Source: Ancylomarina sp. 16SWW S1-10-2
Lineage (GTDB): Bacteria; Bacteroidota; Bacteroidia; Bacteroidales; Marinifilaceae
Direction: 5' to 3'
Assembly: GCF_009669305.1 (NCBI RefSeq)
Contig: NZ_SADB01000004.1
Span: 28,649 to 92,648 of the forward strand
Length of the DNA: 64,000 nucleotides
Made by a program: the position numbers and the translations under genes. Below are positions 9,281-18,420 of this stretch, in pieces. Each line of letters begins with the position of its first letter. The stretch's first letter is position 1. The notes below the pieces were generated by a model. The model saw only the letters and a program-made list of their open reading frames with translations. It searched no databases and was not told the origin of the DNA.

Positions 9281-10693
9281 ATGAAATTACGTACTGCCAT
9301 ATCTCAAGTAAAAGGACTTCATTATTTAATGGAGAGTATGCAGCTGCAATCCAGTCTAGGAAAGCGCTACTTACTCGACACGTATATGATGTATCAAGCC
9401 AATGAGATAAATCAGGAACTTGATTTGGTCGAACGTACTTATACTATTCGGGAAGGCAAAAAAGCAGGATTGATTAGTAAGATTCAGACCAAACTCATGC
9501 AGGTGCGTGATATTAAAGGAAGTCTTAAAAATATCCAATCGAATTCGATTTTAGATGATATTGAACTTTTCGAGATCAAATCATTCGCACTAGTATCTAA
9601 CGCAATATTAAAACTTCAAAATGAGTTTGAAACGACTTTGATTGAGATTCCAGATTTGAATCATGTAATATCAATTCTAGATCCTGAAAACAACAGCGTA
9701 CCATCTTTCTATATTTACGATGCTTATTCAAAAGACCTAGCTATTACTAGGAAGAAAATACAAGAATTAAAGGCTGCAAGAAAGCTCGATCCAGAAATGG
9801 ATTTGGGAGCGAAGTTGGATATTTTAGAAAATAAAGCTGCTGAAATTGAGGCTGAAGTTAGAACTCAAGTTTGTGAGAATATTTATCCATATTCCAATGA
9901 TTTGGAGAAAGCTCTAAATCAAGTGGCTCATCTCGATGTGATTATAGCAAAGGCTATTCTTGCTGATAATATGGCTTTCACGAGAGCTCAAATTTCAGAA
10001 TCAACAACAGAATATAAAGCCATGTTTCATCCTCAAATTAAGGAAGCATTAGCTTTATCGAATAAGAAATTTCAAGCAATAGATATCAAACTAAACCAAT
10101 CGGTTTGCTTCATAACTGGTGCTAATATGGCTGGGAAAACGGTTATTTTAAAAACCTTGGCCCTTTGTCAGTACTTATTGCAGTTTGGTTTTTTTGTGCC
10201 TGCACAATCGGCACATATTGCTTTAGTCAATCGAATTTTAGTTTCAGTTGGCGATGATCAGTCAGAACAAAATGGCTTGTCATCTTTTGCATCCGAAATG
10301 GTTAAGATCAACGAGATGGTTGAAGCTTCAATTAATAAGGAGAATGTTTTAGTTCTGGTTGATGAACTAGCGAGAACAACTAATCCAACAGAGGGGAGAG
10401 CTATTGTGAATGCAGTAGCAGAGATTTTTAACGAGAACAATACCTTATCGGTAATCACAACTCATTACAGTGGATTGAATAAGACTTGTCGTAAATTGAG
10501 GGTGAAAGGTTTGGATAAGGAGTTCAAACCGGGTGAGATTAATAAGAATAATATAAACGATTATATGGATTATGCCTTAGTTGAAGATGATGCTTCCTGG
10601 GTGCCACACGAGGCGCTTCGCATTGCTGAAATATTAGGTATTAATCAACAAATTATAGAGAAAGCAAATAAGAATTTGCTGGCTAAGTCGTAA
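9281..10693 (+). CDS. kamC: Lysine 5,6-aminomutase reactivase ATPase KamC (MutS-like)
   Basis: A 470-residue protein with a C-terminal MutS-type ATPase domain: Walker A GANMAGKT at 280-287, a conserved signature SSFASEM segment, and a Walker B/DELART segment further on. The N-terminal ~250 residues are helical and lack the mismatch-recognition domain, so this is not a repair MutS. Its place between kamB and kamD identifies it as KamC, the putative ATPase that exchanges damaged B12 on KamDE. That role rests on context and annotation; the MutS-fold ATPase is directly visible. Confidence 0.86.
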   Translation: MKLRTAISQVKGLHYLMESMQLQSSLGKRYLLDTYMMYQANEINQELDLVERTYTIREGKKAGLISKIQTKLMQVRDIKGSLKNIQSNSILDDIELFEIKSFALVSNAILKLQNEFETTLIEIPDLNHVISILDPENNSVPSFYIYDAYSKDLAITRKKIQELKAARKLDPEMDLGAKLDILENKAAEIEAEVRTQVCENIYPYSNDLEKALNQVAHLDVIIAKAILADNMAFTRAQISESTTEYKAMFHPQIKEALALSNKKFQAIDIKLNQSVCFITGANMAGKTVILKTLALCQYLLQFGFFVPAQSAHIALVNRILVSVGDDQSEQNGLSSFASEMVKINEMVEASINKENVLVLVDELARTTNPTEGRAIVNAVAEIFNENNTLSVITTHYSGLNKTCRKLRVKGLDKEFKPGEINKNNINDYMDYALVEDDASWVPHEALRIAEILGINQQIIEKANKNLLAKS

Positions 10694-10751
10694 AGCCGAA
10701 TAGGTTTGAAAAAAAAAGAAATAAAAACATATATCTAAACATAGAATAAAT

Positions 10752-12305
10752 ATGCAAAGGAGTAAACTAGGTCTTGACTTTGATAAAGTTAACTACGCAA
10801 AGGACGTTTCGAGAAACATTGCGGATAATGTTCAGGAGTTTGTAGAAAGCTATACAACGGTATCTGTAGAGCGTACTTTGTGTCGTCTTTTGGGAATTGA
10901 TGGTGTTGACAATAACGAAGTGCCACTTCCAAATATTGTAGTGGATGAGATTAAGGACAAAGGTGTTCTTAACCAAGGTGTGATGTATTTCTTAGGAAAT
11001 GCAATTATTGAGACTGGATTAAATCCACAACAAGTTGCTGATAAAATGTCAGCTGGGGAATTGGATATCACTCAATTGCCATCGCACACTGTTGCAGAAG
11101 CTCACGAAGCTCTTAAGCCATATATCAACAATTGTATTGATAGAATTTTGGCTCGTAAAGCTAAGAGAGATAATTATATCGATACTATTGGAGAAGGTCC
11201 TAAGCCTTATTTATACGTTATTGTAGCAACGGGTAATATCTACGAAGATGTTATTCAGGCTGAAGCTGCAGCCCGTCAAGGTGCCGATATTATTGCAGTA
11301 ATTCGTACAACAGGTCAGTCATTACTCGACTATGTACCTTATGGTGCAACGACCGAAGGTTTCGGTGGTACCGTAGCAACTCAAGAAAACTTCCGCATTA
11401 TGCGTACTCACCTCGATAAGGTTGGTGAGGAAGAAGGCAAATATGTTCGTTTGTGTAATTATTGTTCTGGTTTATGTATGCCCGAAATTGCAGCTATGGG
11501 TGCTTTCGAAGGTTTAGATGTGATGTTGAACGATGCCCTTTACGGTATTCTTTTCCGTGATATTAACATGAAACGTACACTTGTCGATCAATATTTCTCA
11601 AGAATATTGAACGGTTTTGCAGGTGTAATCATCAATACAGGTGAGGATAATTACCTAACGACTGCTGATGCATTTGAAGAAGCTCATACGGTATTGGCTT
11701 CTGATTTTATTAATGAGCAGTTAGCGCTTATTGCTGATCTTCCTGAAGAACAAATGGGATTAGGTCACGCTTTCGAAATGGAACCAGGTTTAGAGAATGG
11801 TTTCCTTTATGAGTTGGCACAAGCACAAATGACTCGTGAGATTTTCCCTAAGGCTCCTCTTAAATATATGCCTCCTACAAAATTCATGACAGGTAATATC
11901 TTTAAAGGAAACGTACAGGATGCTTTGTTTAATCAGATTTCAATCTGGACAGGACAGGGAATCCAACTATTGGGTATGCTAACTGAAGCGATTCACACAC
12001 CTTTCATGTCCGACCGTTATCTTTCTCTTGAAAATGCGAAATACGTTTTCAATAATATGAAGAATATTGGCGATGAGGTTGAGTTTAAAGAAGGCGGGAT
12101 TATCCGAACAAGAGCCCAGAAAATTCTGAGTGATTCAATTGAATTACTTGAGAAAATTGAAAAAGAAGGTCTGTTTTCTGCACTTGAAAAAGGAATTTTC
12201 GCTGATATTAAGCGTCCAATCAATGGTGGTAAAGGTCTTGATGGTGTTGTGGAAAAAGGAAGCAACTACTTCAATCCTTTTGTAGCTTTAATGAAGAAAA
12301 ACTAG
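10752..12305 (+). CDS. kamD: D-lysine 5,6-aminomutase alpha subunit
   Basis: A 517-residue catalytic TIM-barrel subunit, the expected family length. With KamE it uses adenosylcobalamin and PLP to move the terminal amino group of (beta-)lysine to C5, making 3,5-diaminohexanoate for Kdd. The sequence matches the family throughout (for example the ATGNIYEDVIQ and NYCSGLCMPE segments). It begins 58 bp after kamC, a gap without a dyad, and is followed by kamE after a 70-bp gap with one. Confidence 0.95.
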   Translation: MQRSKLGLDFDKVNYAKDVSRNIADNVQEFVESYTTVSVERTLCRLLGIDGVDNNEVPLPNIVVDEIKDKGVLNQGVMYFLGNAIIETGLNPQQVADKMSAGELDITQLPSHTVAEAHEALKPYINNCIDRILARKAKRDNYIDTIGEGPKPYLYVIVATGNIYEDVIQAEAAARQGADIIAVIRTTGQSLLDYVPYGATTEGFGGTVATQENFRIMRTHLDKVGEEEGKYVRLCNYCSGLCMPEIAAMGAFEGLDVMLNDALYGILFRDINMKRTLVDQYFSRILNGFAGVIINTGEDNYLTTADAFEEAHTVLASDFINEQLALIADLPEEQMGLGHAFEMEPGLENGFLYELAQAQMTREIFPKAPLKYMPPTKFMTGNIFKGNVQDALFNQISIWTGQGIQLLGMLTEAIHTPFMSDRYLSLENAKYVFNNMKNIGDEVEFKEGGIIRTRAQKILSDSIELLEKIEKEGLFSALEKGIFADIKRPINGGKGLDGVVEKGSNYFNPFVALMKKN

Positions 12306-12342
12306 TTATTAGATAATGATTGAGAGTCAATAGCTAATAACT
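12304..12342. repeat. Dyad in kamD-kamE gap
   Basis: Perfect 9-nt arms AGTTATTAG (12304-12312, touching the kamD stop) and CTAATAACT (12334-12342), with an inner ATTGA/TCAAT pair. No T-run. Confidence 0.75.
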
Positions 12343-12375
12343 TTTGGCTCACATAAAATATAGGAGATAAGCAAT

Positions 12376-13164
12376 ATGAGTGGAGGACTTTATTCTACCA
12401 ATTCGAATGAATTCGATAAGACCTTAGATCTAACAAAGATTAAGCCTTACGGTGATACCATGAACGATGGTAAAACTCAGGTTAGTTTTACACTTCCCGT
12501 GCCTAAAGGCGATGAGGCTATTGAAGCGGCTAAGCAGATGATGAGAAAAATGGGTTTTGAAGACATCCAAGTGGTGTTTGTTCAAGAGCTAATGAAAGGT
12601 TTTACCTTTTTCAACTGCTATGGAAGTTCTATTCATACCGTTGATTATACAACTATTGTTGTACCAAAGGTAGAATCGACTACTATGGATATGCACGAAA
12701 CTGATGATTTCATTAGAGAACATATCGGACGTAAAATTGTCGTTGTTGGTGCTAGTACCGGTTCTGATGCACATACAGTAGGTATCGATGCCATCATGAA
12801 CATGAAAGGATTTGCAGGTCACTATGGTTTGGAGCGTTACGATATGGTAGAGGCTTTAAATATGGGATCTCAGGTACCTAACGAAGAGTTTATCGCTAAA
12901 GCTATCGAAATGAAAGCTGATATTCTTTTGGTATCTCAAACCGTTACTCAAAAAGATATTCACATTAAAAACTTGGTTGAACTAGTTGAGATGCTAGAAG
13001 CTGAAGGTTTACGCGATAAAGTGATTTTGATTTGTGGTGGACCTCGTTTATCACACGAATTAGCTAAAGAACTTGGTTATGATGCCGGTTTTGGAATGAA
13101 TAAATATTCTGATGACGTTGCTTCATATATGGCTCAAGAATTAGATAGAAGAATCAACCAATAG
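12376..13164 (+). CDS. kamE: D-lysine 5,6-aminomutase beta subunit (B12/PLP)
   Basis: A 262-residue subunit with an N-terminal dimerisation part and a C-terminal cobalamin-binding Rossmann domain. The base-off B12 motif DxHxxG is Asp131-His133-Gly136, and Lys144 (in MNMKGF) falls exactly at the PLP-binding lysine position of the characterised beta subunit. It partners KamD. A purine-rich site (TAGGAGA, about 12361) precedes the start. All key residues are intact, so a working enzyme is expected. Confidence 0.96.
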   Translation: MSGGLYSTNSNEFDKTLDLTKIKPYGDTMNDGKTQVSFTLPVPKGDEAIEAAKQMMRKMGFEDIQVVFVQELMKGFTFFNCYGSSIHTVDYTTIVVPKVESTTMDMHETDDFIREHIGRKIVVVGASTGSDAHTVGIDAIMNMKGFAGHYGLERYDMVEALNMGSQVPNEEFIAKAIEMKADILLVSQTVTQKDIHIKNLVELVEMLEAEGLRDKVILICGGPRLSHELAKELGYDAGFGMNKYSDDVASYMAQELDRRINQ

Positions 13165-13181
13165 ACTTATAATTTTAGTAC

Positions 13182-13201
13182 AGACACTGCATGCTGTGTC
13201 T
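13182..13201. repeat. Near-perfect palindrome in kamE-atoA gap
   Basis: The 20-mer starting AGACAC and ending GTGTCT is palindromic except for one symmetric pair of bases, with a GCATGC core. It sits just upstream of the atoA start and could influence its translation. No T-run. Confidence 0.65.
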
Positions 13202-13235
13202 CTATCAACATAACAACCCAAACAACAGACTACCT

Positions 13236-13898
13236 ATGGATAAAAAAGAAATCAGAGAAATTATCGCAAAGCGTTCTGCTCTCGAATTGCAAGATGGTGA
13301 TGTCGTAAACTTAGGAATTGGTTTGCCTACATTCATTCCTAATTATGTTCCTGACAATGTTAATGTTATTCTTCAGTCAGAGAATGGTTTGCTAGGTATG
13401 GGTGCTGCACCTACTGATGGTGAGGAAGATAAGGATTTTGTGAATGCTGGTGGTGGTCATATCACTTATAAGGAAGGCGCAAGTACTTTTGACTCAGCAG
13501 CTTCTTTTGCGATTATTCGAGGTGGACATGTTGATGTGACTTTTCTAGGAGCTCTTCAGGCTGATGAAAAAGGGAATCTTGCCAATTGGATGATTCCAGG
13601 TAAGAAAACGCCTGGTATGGGTGGCGCAATGGACCTTATCGTTGGTGCTAAGCGTGTAATCCTATCTATGGAGCACACAGCTAGAGGTAATCATAAAATT
13701 ATGACACTTTGCAATTTGCCTTTAACAGCAGCGGGTCAGGTAGAAATGATTATCACAGAAATGGGTGTTATGAAAATTACGCCAGAGGGAATTCTTTTAA
13801 CTGAGATTAACCCAACATTTACTGTTGAGCAAGTACAAGAAGCTACCGAAGCAAAATTGATTATTGCTGAGGATTTAATTGAAATGAGACAAGCCTAA
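13236..13898 (+). CDS. atoA: Acyl-CoA:acetate/acetoacetate CoA-transferase beta subunit
   Basis: A 220-residue CoA-transferase beta subunit. The catalytic glutamate lies in the SENGLLG motif, near residue 49 from the chosen start. It completes the enzyme whose alpha subunit is the first gene of the operon. The open frame reaches back to 13191, but the ATG at 13236 gives the family start (MDKKEIREIIAKR) and the earlier 15 codons run through the palindrome at 13182-13201. It transfers CoA between butyryl-CoA and acetoacetate or acetate. Followed by a 95-bp gap, then thiolase. Confidence 0.9.
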   Translation: MDKKEIREIIAKRSALELQDGDVVNLGIGLPTFIPNYVPDNVNVILQSENGLLGMGAAPTDGEEDKDFVNAGGGHITYKEGASTFDSAASFAIIRGGHVDVTFLGALQADEKGNLANWMIPGKKTPGMGGAMDLIVGAKRVILSMEHTARGNHKIMTLCNLPLTAAGQVEMIITEMGVMKITPEGILLTEINPTFTVEQVQEATEAKLIIAEDLIEMRQA

Positions 13899-13924
13899 TT
13901 TAAAGAACAGCTTATCGGTTTTTT

Positions 13925-13950
13925 GTTATCGGTTTTGAATAACTGATAAC
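13925..13950. repeat. Dyad in atoA-thiolase gap
   Basis: GTTATCGGTT (13925-13934) pairs with AACTGATAAC (13941-13950), one G-T mismatch, loop 6 nt. Nearby copies of TTATCGGTTTT and ATAACTGAAAAC make this gap a cluster of one short phrase in both orientations. Confidence 0.75.
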
Positions 13951-13993
13951 TGACATCAGATAACTGAAAACTCACAAAATAACTGTTATAATT

Positions 13994-15199
13994 ATGAGCA
14001 AAGTATATATTGTTGCAGCTAAAAGAACTGCTGTTGGTAAATTTTTAGGAAGTTTAACTTCAGTTACTGCTGCCGATTTAGCCGCAGGAGTTATCAAAAA
14101 TATTATTGAAGAAACAAAAATCGATCCAGCGAAACTTGATGAGGTTGTTGTGGGAAATATCCTAATGGCAGGTCAGAAACAAGGTATTGCACGTCAGGCT
14201 TCAATTAAAGCAGGTGTTCCTCAAGAGGTGCCAGCTTATGGAGTCAACATGATTTGTGGTTCAGGGATGAAGACAATCGGTTTAGCTTTTGCTAATATTA
14301 AAGCAGGTGAAGCTAATCTAGTTATGGCTGGCGGAACAGAAAATATGTCCAATGCTGGTTTTGTAATGCCAGGTATAGTTCGTACTGGACATAAAATGGC
14401 CGATATAAGAGCTACTGACCACATGGTAACTGATGGATTAACTGATGCTTTCGGTGGTTATCATATGGGTATTACTGCAGAACATATTGCTGAGAAATAT
14501 AATCTGACTCGCGAAGAGCAAGATATTTTTGCACTTGCATCTCAAATGAAAGCGATGGCTGCACAAGATGCTGGTCACTTTAAAGATGAGATCGTTCCTG
14601 TTGAGATTAAAACTCGTAAAGAAACGATTATTTTTGATGCTGATGAGTTTATCAACCGTAAAACGAGTGCTGAGAAACTAGCTGGTTTACGTCCTGCTTT
14701 TAAAAAGGATGGTACGGTAACTGCTGGTAATTCTTCTGGTATTAACGATGGTGCTGCTTTTGTATTAGTTGCATCCGAAGAAGCAGTAAAAGAATATAAT
14801 TTGACTCCATTGGCAGAGATTGTATCAACTGGGCAAGGTGGCGTTGATCCAGCTATTATGGGCATGGGACCAGTTCCAGCTATTGCAAATGCATTGAAAA
14901 AGGCTGATATGAAGCTTACCGATATGGATGTATTGGAATTAAACGAAGCTTTTGCGTCACAATCACTAGGTGTGGTTAGGCAGTTGTGCGAAGATCATGG
15001 TGTTGCACCAGAATTTTTCCTTGAAAGATGTAATCTGAATGGTGGCGCAATTGCTTTAGGTCATCCAATTGGAGCATCAGGAGCTCGTATTACTGTAAGT
15101 TTGATATACGAAATGAAGCGTAGCAATAAGAAATTTGGTTTAGCATCACTTTGTATTGGTGGTGGTATGGGTGCTGCTCTTATCTTAAAAAATGTATAA
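13994..15199 (+). CDS. Acetyl-CoA C-acetyltransferase (thiolase)
   Basis: A 401-residue thiolase with the acyl-accepting Cys88 (NMICGSGMK), the GHPIGASGA histidine motif near residue 355 and the C-terminal CIGGGMG motif. In this operon it cleaves acetoacetyl-CoA, made by the CoA-transferase, into two acetyl-CoA. One can return to Kce and the other can give ATP through acetate. Length is normal for the tetrameric degradative/biosynthetic type. High confidence for family; direction is inferred from the pathway. Confidence 0.93.
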   Translation: MSKVYIVAAKRTAVGKFLGSLTSVTAADLAAGVIKNIIEETKIDPAKLDEVVVGNILMAGQKQGIARQASIKAGVPQEVPAYGVNMICGSGMKTIGLAFANIKAGEANLVMAGGTENMSNAGFVMPGIVRTGHKMADIRATDHMVTDGLTDAFGGYHMGITAEHIAEKYNLTREEQDIFALASQMKAMAAQDAGHFKDEIVPVEIKTRKETIIFDADEFINRKTSAEKLAGLRPAFKKDGTVTAGNSSGINDGAAFVLVASEEAVKEYNLTPLAEIVSTGQGGVDPAIMGMGPVPAIANALKKADMKLTDMDVLELNEAFASQSLGVVRQLCEDHGVAPEFFLERCNLNGGAIALGHPIGASGARITVSLIYEMKRSNKKFGLASLCIGGGMGAALILKNV

Positions 15200-15210
15200 A
15201 CAGATATGAA

Positions 15211-15256
15211 ATATGAGAGGCTAAATCTAATATTCTTAACGATCTAGCTCTCATAT
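15211..15256. repeat. Dyad in thiolase-dehydrogenase gap
   Basis: ATATGAGAG (15211-15219) and CTCTCATAT (15248-15256) are exact complements separated by 28 nt; GATATGA occurs again just upstream. No T-run. Confidence 0.75.
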
Positions 15257-15280
15257 CTTAATTCTTAAGTCTATTAGAAA

Positions 15281-16420
15281 ATGAATTTTAGCCTAACAAA
15301 AGAACAAGAGTTATTCCAGCAAATGATTCGTGATTTTGCGGAAAACGAAGTGAAACCAATTGCTGCTGAAGTCGACGAACAGGAGCGTTTTCCAGCCGAA
15401 ACGGTTGAGAAAATGGGAAAGATTGGGATTTTGGGAATTCCAATTCCAAAGCAATATGGTGGTGCAGGTGGAGATAACCTTATGTATTCTATAGCTGTTG
15501 AAGAACTTTCAGCGGTTTGTGGTACAACAGGTGTTATTGTTTCGGCTCACACATCTTTATGTGCGGCTCCAATCTTAGAGCATGGAACCGAAGAACAAAA
15601 GCAAAAGTATTTACCTAAACTTGCTTCGGGTGAGTGGCTTGGTGCTTTTGGTTTAACAGAGCCCAATGCGGGTACCGATGCTGCTGGCCAGCAAACTACA
15701 GCTATAGAAGATGGTGATAACTACATCATTAATGGTTCTAAGATTTTTATTACCAATGCCGGATATGCACATGTGTATGTGATTTTTGCTATGACTGATA
15801 GGTCTAAGGGAACTCGTGGTATTACAGCTTTTATTATTGAAAAAGACACGCCTGGTTTTTCTTTTGGTAAAAAAGAGAAAAAGATGGGTATTAGAGGTTC
15901 AGCAACTTGCGAGTTGATCTTCGAAAACTGTGTGTTGCCTAAAACCAATATGCTAGGAAAACTAAATAAAGGTTTTGGTATTGCTATGAAAACGCTTGAT
16001 GGTGGTCGTATTGGTATTGCCGCTCAAGCCCTGGGTATTGCTCAGGGAGCTATCGACGAAACAGTGAAATATGTGAAAGAAAGAAAACAGTTTGGCCGTG
16101 CTATTTCTGCTTTTCAGAACACACAGTTTCAGTTGGCTGATATGAATACAAAAACAGAAGCTTCTCGTATGCTAGTTCGTAAAGCGGCTTACAAAAAAGA
16201 CAATAAAATAGCTTATTCTGTTGATGCAGCTATGGCTAAGCTTTATGCAGCCGAAACAGCTATGGAGGTTACAAATAAAGCCGTTCAATTGCATGGTGGA
16301 TATGGTTATACTCGCGAATACCCAATTGAACGTATGATGCGTGATGCTAAAATTACTGAAATTTACGAAGGAACTTCCGAAGTTCAGAAAATGGTGATTT
16401 CAGCTAATATGTTGAAGTAA
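15281..16420 (+). CDS. Acyl-CoA (butyryl-CoA) dehydrogenase
   Basis: A 379-residue FAD acyl-CoA dehydrogenase with the LTEPNAGTDA flavin-binding segment, the QLHGGYGY motif and a catalytic-base glutamate near 363 (IYEGTSE), the position used by short-chain enzymes. The gene lies directly before etfB and etfA, so it most likely reduces crotonyl-CoA from Kal to butyryl-CoA, possibly by flavin-based electron bifurcation with EtfAB. Bifurcation cannot be decided from the sequence read here. Confidence 0.92.
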   Translation: MNFSLTKEQELFQQMIRDFAENEVKPIAAEVDEQERFPAETVEKMGKIGILGIPIPKQYGGAGGDNLMYSIAVEELSAVCGTTGVIVSAHTSLCAAPILEHGTEEQKQKYLPKLASGEWLGAFGLTEPNAGTDAAGQQTTAIEDGDNYIINGSKIFITNAGYAHVYVIFAMTDRSKGTRGITAFIIEKDTPGFSFGKKEKKMGIRGSATCELIFENCVLPKTNMLGKLNKGFGIAMKTLDGGRIGIAAQALGIAQGAIDETVKYVKERKQFGRAISAFQNTQFQLADMNTKTEASRMLVRKAAYKKDNKIAYSVDAAMAKLYAAETAMEVTNKAVQLHGGYGYTREYPIERMMRDAKITEIYEGTSEVQKMVISANMLK

Positions 16421-16453
16421 GTATTTGCGTAGATGTTATTAGTTGCCGGTTTT

Positions 16454-16491
16454 CTGTTGTCAGTTAACCGATATCCGATATCTGAAAACAG
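16454..16491. repeat. Dyad in dehydrogenase-etfB gap
   Basis: CTGTTGTCAG (16454-16463) pairs with CTGAAAACAG (16482-16491), one mismatch, 18-nt loop containing a doubled CCGATATC phrase. No T-run. Confidence 0.7.
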
Positions 16492-16517
16492 TTACGAGAA
16501 TCTAAAAGAATAAGAAA

Positions 16518-17300
16518 ATGAAAATAGTTGTCTGTATAAAGCAGGTTCCTGATACGACTGAGATTAAAATCGATCCAAAAACAGGAACTCTAATTAGAGA
16601 AGGCGTACCAAGTATTATGAACCCTGACGATAAGGGTGGTTTGGAAATGGCGCTTCAGTTGAAAGAAGAAAATGGTGCTCACATTACGGTGATTACTATG
16701 GGACCTCCACAAGCGGATTTAATTCTTCGCGAAGCATTTGCAATGGGAGCCGATAGAGCCATTCATTTGTCCGATAGAAAGTTTGCGGGAGCAGATACTC
16801 TTGCCACATCAAGTGCTCTTGCAGGAGCGCTTAGAAAGCTCGATTTTGACCTTTTAATTACTGGTCGTCAGGCTATCGATGGTGATACAGCTCAGGTAGG
16901 TCCTCAAATTGCTGAACACCTAGATTTACCACAAGTGTCTTACCTTGAAGATTTGAAATTTGATGGTGATAAAACATTCACAATGAAACGCCATATCGAA
17001 GATGGTTACCAAATGTTGGAAGTGGAAGCTCCTTGTGTGGTTACCGTTATTTCTTCGGCTAATACGCCTCGTTACATGAGCGTTGGTGGTATTGTTGATG
17101 CTTACCAGAAAGAAGTTGAAGTTTGGGGATTTAACGAAATTGATGTTGACGAAGCAGACCTTGGTCTTAAAGGTTCTCCTACAAGTGTGTACAAAGCATT
17201 TGCTCGTGGATTGAAACCAGCTGGTGAACTTTATGAAGTGAGTACCGATGAAGCTGTGGGAATCATTATTAAAAAGATGAAAGAAAAATTCATTCTATAA
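16518..17300 (+). CDS. etfB: Electron transfer flavoprotein beta subunit
   Basis: A 260-residue EtfB of normal length, starting MKIVVCIKQVPDT as expected. It carries the AMP/FAD-binding signature region (TGRQAIDGDTAQVGPQ, near residues 115-130). It forms a heterodimer with EtfA, encoded 12 bp downstream, and passes electrons to or from the acyl-CoA dehydrogenase encoded just upstream. The QAIDGDTAQVGP form is shared by bifurcating EtfB proteins of anaerobes, so bifurcation is plausible but unproven. Confidence 0.95.
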   Translation: MKIVVCIKQVPDTTEIKIDPKTGTLIREGVPSIMNPDDKGGLEMALQLKEENGAHITVITMGPPQADLILREAFAMGADRAIHLSDRKFAGADTLATSSALAGALRKLDFDLLITGRQAIDGDTAQVGPQIAEHLDLPQVSYLEDLKFDGDKTFTMKRHIEDGYQMLEVEAPCVVTVISSANTPRYMSVGGIVDAYQKEVEVWGFNEIDVDEADLGLKGSPTSVYKAFARGLKPAGELYEVSTDEAVGIIIKKMKEKFIL

Positions 17301-17312
17301 ATTGTTGAGACT

Positions 17313-18305
17313 ATGAATTTAGAAGATTACAAAGGCATATATGTTTTTATTGAGCAACGCGAAGGTCTTGTTCAGAATGTTGCATTGGAACTTTTGGGAC
17401 AAGCACGACGATTGGCAGATGAATTAAACGATAAGGTTTATGCGATGCTTTTAGGGCATAATATCGCTTCTAAAGCACAAGGACTTATTGCCGCTGGTGC
17501 AGATGAGGTTTTAGTTGTTGACGCACCAGAATTGGCTGATTATACAACTGAGCCATATACTCAAGCTATCTGTAAGATTATTCGCGATAGAAAACCCGAT
17601 TCAGTACTTATTGGAGCAACGACTATGGGGCGTGATTTAGGTCCCCGTATTTCTGCTCGTGTTAAAACCGGTTTAACTGCTGATTGTACTAAAATCGAAG
17701 TGGGAGAGAACCATGAGTTGTTAATGACTCGTCCAGCTTTTGGAGGTAACCTAATGGCGACTATTGTATGTAAAAAACATCGTCCACAAATGGGGACTGT
17801 TCGTCCAGGTGTCTTATTTGCTTTAGATACGGATACTTCTCGCAAGGGAATTATTACGGACTATAAAGTTGATTTCGATGCTTCGAAGATTAAGGTGAAA
17901 TTACTTAAAACCGTTAAGGAAGAAACTGATCTTATCGATATTACTGAAGCTAAAATATTAGTATCAGGAGGTCGTGGAGTTGGTAATAAGGAAGGGTTTG
18001 AGGCATTAAGTTCATTAGCTAATACACTTGATGCTGAAGTTGCTGCCTCTCGTGCTATGGTCGATGCTGGTTTTGTAGGTCACGACCGTCAGGTTGGACA
18101 GACTGGTAAAACGGTACGTCCAGATCTTTACTTTGCTTTTGGTATCTCAGGAGCTATTCAGCACCTTGCAGGTATGGAAGATTCTGATCTTATTATTGCT
18201 ATAAACACAGATAAGGATGCACCTATTTTCCAAGTTTCAGACCTCGGTATTGTTGGTGACGCCAAACAAATCATCAGAAAACTAAACGAGAGATTAAGCA
18301 AATAA
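17313..18305 (+). CDS. etfA: Electron transfer flavoprotein alpha subunit
   Basis: A 330-residue EtfA. The C-terminal FAD-binding domain has SGGRGVG, the VGQTGKTVRPDLY signature and the GISGAIQHLAGM loop. It partners EtfB in electron transfer with the butyryl-CoA dehydrogenase. It is the last gene of the lysine operon: 48 bp after its stop a long-loop hairpin followed by nine Ts begins, a likely terminator. No 3-hydroxybutyryl-CoA dehydrogenase, crotonase or Rnf genes follow. Confidence 0.95.
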   Translation: MNLEDYKGIYVFIEQREGLVQNVALELLGQARRLADELNDKVYAMLLGHNIASKAQGLIAAGADEVLVVDAPELADYTTEPYTQAICKIIRDRKPDSVLIGATTMGRDLGPRISARVKTGLTADCTKIEVGENHELLMTRPAFGGNLMATIVCKKHRPQMGTVRPGVLFALDTDTSRKGIITDYKVDFDASKIKVKLLKTVKEETDLIDITEAKILVSGGRGVGNKEGFEALSSLANTLDAEVAASRAMVDAGFVGHDRQVGQTGKTVRPDLYFAFGISGAIQHLAGMEDSDLIIAINTDKDAPIFQVSDLGIVGDAKQIIRKLNERLSK

Positions 18306-18352
18306 GCCTATCGCTTATCGTGTTTGTAATCTTATCGCTTACAATATTGAAA

Positions 18353-18404
18353 CCTGACAGGTTTATTTACACCACGTAGATAATGCTTGTCAGGCTTTTT
18401 TTTT
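18353..18404 (+). terminator. Probable terminator of the lysine operon
   Basis: CCTGACAGG (18353-18361) pairs with CTTGTCAGG (18386-18394), one mismatch, 24-nt loop, followed by C and nine Ts. The arm sequence belongs to the same CCTGACAGG/CCTGATAGG phrase family as the palindromes just downstream. Confidence 0.65.
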
Positions 18405-18420
18405 ATGTCAGTTTATTAAT

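Noticed and set aside
9281-10693. DNA mismatch-repair MutS
   Set aside because: The mismatch-binding and clamp domains are missing and the gene is embedded between kamB and kamD.
4881-16491. Gap dyads as intrinsic terminators
   Set aside because: None is followed by a T-run and the genes clearly form one pathway operon.
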